DNA from: Lachnospiraceae bacterium UBA1753
GTDB taxonomy: Bacteria; Bacillota; Clostridia; Lachnospirales; Lachnospiraceae
Assembly (NCBI GenBank): GCA_002317595.1
Contig: DCHL01000123.1
Span: forward strand, 25,608 to 32,523
Length of the DNA: 6,916 bases
Direction: 5' to 3'
The notes under the pieces were generated by a model that did not search any database, was not told the origin of the DNA, and worked only from the letters and a program-made list of their open reading frames with translations. Every line of letters begins with the position of its first letter. Position 1 is the stretch's first letter. The position numbers and the translations under genes were made by a program. Shown here in pieces: positions 5,421 through 6,916 of the stretch.

Positions 5421-5975
5421 CTATTCCTCGCCTCTTGTTACCATGTTGAAGCTTGTCGCATTGCTAAATTTCCTGTCGCACTCATCGAGGTTGTCCTCTA
5501 TTCCCTGGACTGTCACGGAGACAACAAGCGACACATAGAATTTGAGGACAATCGAAACAATGATTCCGCATACTGTAGATGAAAGTGCCGTGCTGAGCGC
5601 TGCTGAGAGCTGGCTGAAATCTCCGTTCTGCACAGCCGACAGTCCTGGCATCAGACTTCCGACAGTACCTAAAAGTCCCAAAAGCGGGAATATTGAAATA
5701 AGCTGGACGCGCGAAAGATACTTTGCGTTTTCCTTATTAAACCTCTCTCTCGTCTCTTCCATTCTTCCGAAGTCAAATTCCTCATAGGTGTTCTTGCCAA
5801 GACCTACGCTTCCCGAAGAAACATTAAGCTTTGTGCCGCTCTTTACGGTCTTGTACAGTTTCCTGGAACTTTCTTCAATTGCCTTCATTGTTCTCTGTAT
5901 ACCTGAAAACCTAATGAACAAAAGGACTCCGGCAGCAATAATAACTCCGTCAAACACTATCTCAACTATGCTCAT
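5421..5975 (-). CDS. MotA/TolQ/ExbB-family proton channel subunit
   Basis: The protein has 184 residues, shorter than the usual 220-245 for ExbB/TolQ. Membrane spans lie at about 4-22, 92-113 and 125-154, with a cytoplasmic loop between the first two, as in the family. The signature is FPLLGLLGTVGSLMPG at 96-111, followed by AALSTALSSTVCGIIVSIVL at 125-144. T103 and T134 are the likely counterparts of the channel-lining threonines of TolQ/ExbB. Members form a pentamer around an ExbD/TolR dimer and convert the proton gradient into rotation or force. The ExbD-like gene follows 10 bases later, confirming the pair. The ATG has a GAGGAG site 5 bases upstream, within the junction with the AIM24 gene's stop codon. 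The small size reflects a reduced cytoplasmic loop and C-terminal tail. Flagellar MotA is unlikely because the protein is too short and its partner has no peptidoglycan-binding domain. Confidence 0.93.
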   Translation of the reverse strand: MSIVEIVFDGVIIAAGVLLFIRFSGIQRTMKAIEESSRKLYKTVKSGTKLNVSSGSVGLGKNTYEEFDFGRMEETRERFNKENAKYLSRVQLISIFPLLGLLGTVGSLMPGLSAVQNGDFSQLSAALSTALSSTVCGIIVSIVLKFYVSLVVSVTVQGIEDNLDECDRKFSNATSFNMVTRGEE

Positions 5976-5986
5976 CTCTTCTCCTC

Positions 5987-6790
5987 TTACCTTCCCTTTG
6001 TATTTTCAGGGATACTTATTCCCCAGTTGCTTCTGACAGGTGCAATCAGTATCTTCCCGCTGCCTCTATAGGTGTTTACAAGACCTTCGCCTGCTGCCAT
6101 GGAACCGACCAGTGTGGCAGTTGTCCTCTCTACGGTAAACTCAAGTTCCTTCGACCAGGCAATCGCCATATTGCCATCTATTTTAACCGTGTCATCCTCC
6201 ATAGTTATCTCAATAAGCTCACTCTTTGGAACAGGGCTTTCAATTGCGACAACGCCGTCTCCCGAGAGAACCGTGTTGAACAGACCCTCGCCGCCAAGTA
6301 CGGCAGACGAAATTGTCGACCTGGCTCCGACACTGAGCTCGACATCCTCCTCGCAGGCAAGAAAAGCTCCATCCTCAATGACCATACCGTCCCCCCACTC
6401 ACCGGCATCCTCCAGAATGATGTGCTTGAAGGTCGGCTCCAGTACCAGCGTTCCCTCACCGGTATACTTTGGTTTGATAGCGCTCTCACCTGTCACCTTG
6501 CTTCCGACGAACTTCTTGACAAGGTTGCCCACACCTGATATATCGGTTGACGCCTCAATATCTCCAAGCATAAGCTGCATACTGCCCTTCTGCGTTATCA
6601 CGCCCGTCTGTCCCGACAGCGCCACAACCACCTGACGCTTCCTGACATTCATCATTGACGCAAAATATGCCTTCTCAGACATCTCGGGACTCACAGATAG
6701 GTCCCTCTCATATTCAACTACGGAAAACATGCCTCTGTGCGCCACAATCATCCTGGCCTCAGAGGAATTAAATAGATTAGTCTTTATCAC
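5987..6790 (-). CDS. AIM24 family protein (formerly DUF124, PF01987 type)
   Basis: The protein has 267 residues, with no signal peptide and no membrane span evident. The family is all-beta, with repeated glycine-rich turns. Here these include YTGEGTLVLEPTFKHIILED (109-128), the acidic DGAFLACEEDVELSV (140-154), LGGEGLFNTVLSGDGVVAI (165-183) and AAGEGLVNTYRGSGKILIAP (232-251). The GEGL-F/V-NT and SG-x-G repeats are diagnostic. Yeast Aim24 is needed for mitochondrial inner-membrane organisation (MICOS stability). The bacterial proteins have no established biochemical role. The start is GTG at 6788-6790, chosen because an AGGGAG site lies 7 bases upstream and no internal ATG has a comparable one. 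It sits 11 bases ahead of the exbB-like gene, whose ribosome binding site overlaps its stop. It therefore very likely works with the channel, perhaps at the membrane's inner face; that last point is inference. Confidence 0.93.
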   Translation of the reverse strand: MIKTNLFNSSEARMIVAHRGMFSVVEYERDLSVSPEMSEKAYFASMMNVRKRQVVVALSGQTGVITQKGSMQLMLGDIEASTDISGVGNLVKKFVGSKVTGESAIKPKYTGEGTLVLEPTFKHIILEDAGEWGDGMVIEDGAFLACEEDVELSVGARSTISSAVLGGEGLFNTVLSGDGVVAIESPVPKSELIEITMEDDTVKIDGNMAIAWSKELEFTVERTTATLVGSMAAGEGLVNTYRGSGKILIAPVRSNWGISIPENTKGR

Positions 6791-6797
6791 TTTCTGT

Positions 6798-6803
6798 CTC
6801 CCT
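6798..6803 (-). promoter_or_regulatory. Ribosome binding site supporting the GTG start of the AIM24 gene
   Basis: AGGGAG on the minus strand, 7 bases before the GTG at 6788-6790. It lies in the 24-base gap after the peroxiredoxin stop codon. There is no room for a complete promoter in that gap and no hairpin with a T-tail, so transcription probably continues from the peroxiredoxin gene or starts inside it. Confidence 0.75.
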
Positions 6804-6814
6804 GACTCTCAGTC

Positions 6815-6916
6815 TTACTGTCCAAGCAGAACCTGGAGCATCTTCTCAGGATCCTCCGCTGCCTTGACCTTATCGTTTGCCTTGACAATGATTCCATTCT
6901 CGTCAATCAGGTACGT
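6815..6916 (-). CDS. bcp: Bcp/PrxQ-type peroxiredoxin (C-terminal 33 residues; gene begins outside the window)
   Basis: The visible end reads TYLIDENGIIVKANDKVKAA, then EDPEKMLQVLLGQ and a TAA stop. The 'T-Y/F-L/V-ID-x-x-G-I-I-x-K' strand followed by 'K-V-K-A' and a final helix is the characteristic C-terminus of thioredoxin-dependent thiol peroxidases of the Bcp/PrxQ class, which reduce hydroperoxides in the cytoplasm. The catalytic cysteine region lies upstream of the window and cannot be checked, so Bcp over another AhpC/TSA-family peroxiredoxin is a probable rather than certain call. The gene is 24 bases upstream of the AIM24 gene with no terminator between, so both may share a transcript. 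Confidence 0.8.
   Translation of the reverse strand, partial: TYLIDENGIIVKANDKVKAAEDPEKMLQVLLGQ

Noticed and set aside
5211..5582. Plus-strand open frame of 123 codons across the exbB/exbD junction
   Set aside because: It overlaps two well-supported minus-strand genes and has no coherent domain.
4811..5975. Zorya-type (ZorA/ZorB) defence motor
   Set aside because: The ExbB-like protein lacks a long cytoplasmic tail, the ExbD-like partner has no OmpA-type peptidoglycan-binding domain, and no ZorC, ZorD or ZorE-like gene is present.
4811..5975. Flagellar MotA/MotB stator
   Set aside because: The MotA-like subunit is too short with three spans, the partner lacks a peptidoglycan-binding domain, and the ExbD signature around D19 fits TolR/ExbD better.
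6072..6635. Plus-strand open frame of 187 codons, rich in Ser, Pro and Thr
   Set aside because: It is the antisense shadow of the AIM24 gene, with composition typical of a reversed glycine/valine/glutamate-rich frame and no supporting ribosome binding site or motif.

Overview
The window reads as chromosomal DNA from a Gram-positive, anaerobic-type Firmicute, most likely a member of the Lachnospiraceae. The evidence is the style of the lipoprotein, the Gram-positive form of the LexA box (CGAAC-N4-GTTC), strong GGAGG-type ribosome binding sites and moderate GC. The genus cannot be fixed from this sequence. All eight convincing coding regions lie on the minus strand, so transcription runs from high to low coordinates. 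No RNA gene, CRISPR array, insertion sequence or attachment site was seen.

Region 6916 to 2850 (first transcribed). The 3' end of a Bcp-type peroxiredoxin gene enters the window. After 24 bases it is followed by a tight set of six genes: an AIM24-family protein (GTG start), a MotA/TolQ/ExbB-type proton channel subunit, an ExbD/TolR-type partner with the membrane aspartate, two further small membrane-anchored proteins whose C-terminal domains look like the ExbD/TolR extracytoplasmic domain, and an exported protein with a probable OB-fold (tRNA_anti-like) domain. The AIM24, ExbB and ExbD genes are 10-11 bases apart. From ExbD onward the genes overlap by 4 bases (ATGA) or abut exactly (TAGATG). 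The set ends at a hairpin followed by a T-rich tail. ExbB/ExbD motors normally energise outer-membrane systems through TonB or TolA. Finding one in an apparently Gram-positive genome, with no TonB or Tol partner in view but with AIM24, two extra ExbD-like domains and an OB-fold protein, is the most interesting feature here. I infer a proton-motive-force-driven envelope complex of unknown purpose.

Region 2849 to 353. After the terminator comes a stand-alone ADP-ribosylglycohydrolase gene. Its real start is most likely five codons inside the longest reading frame. It is followed 36 bases later by a 479-residue lipoprotein of unknown function with a DxDxDG motif. No terminator is visible between them, so they are probably co-transcribed.

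Region 352 to 1. A short intergenic stretch carries a near-consensus LexA/SOS box, a probable sigma-A promoter with an extended -10, and a palindrome in the promoter spacer. Together they drive uvrB, whose first 87 codons are present before the window ends.
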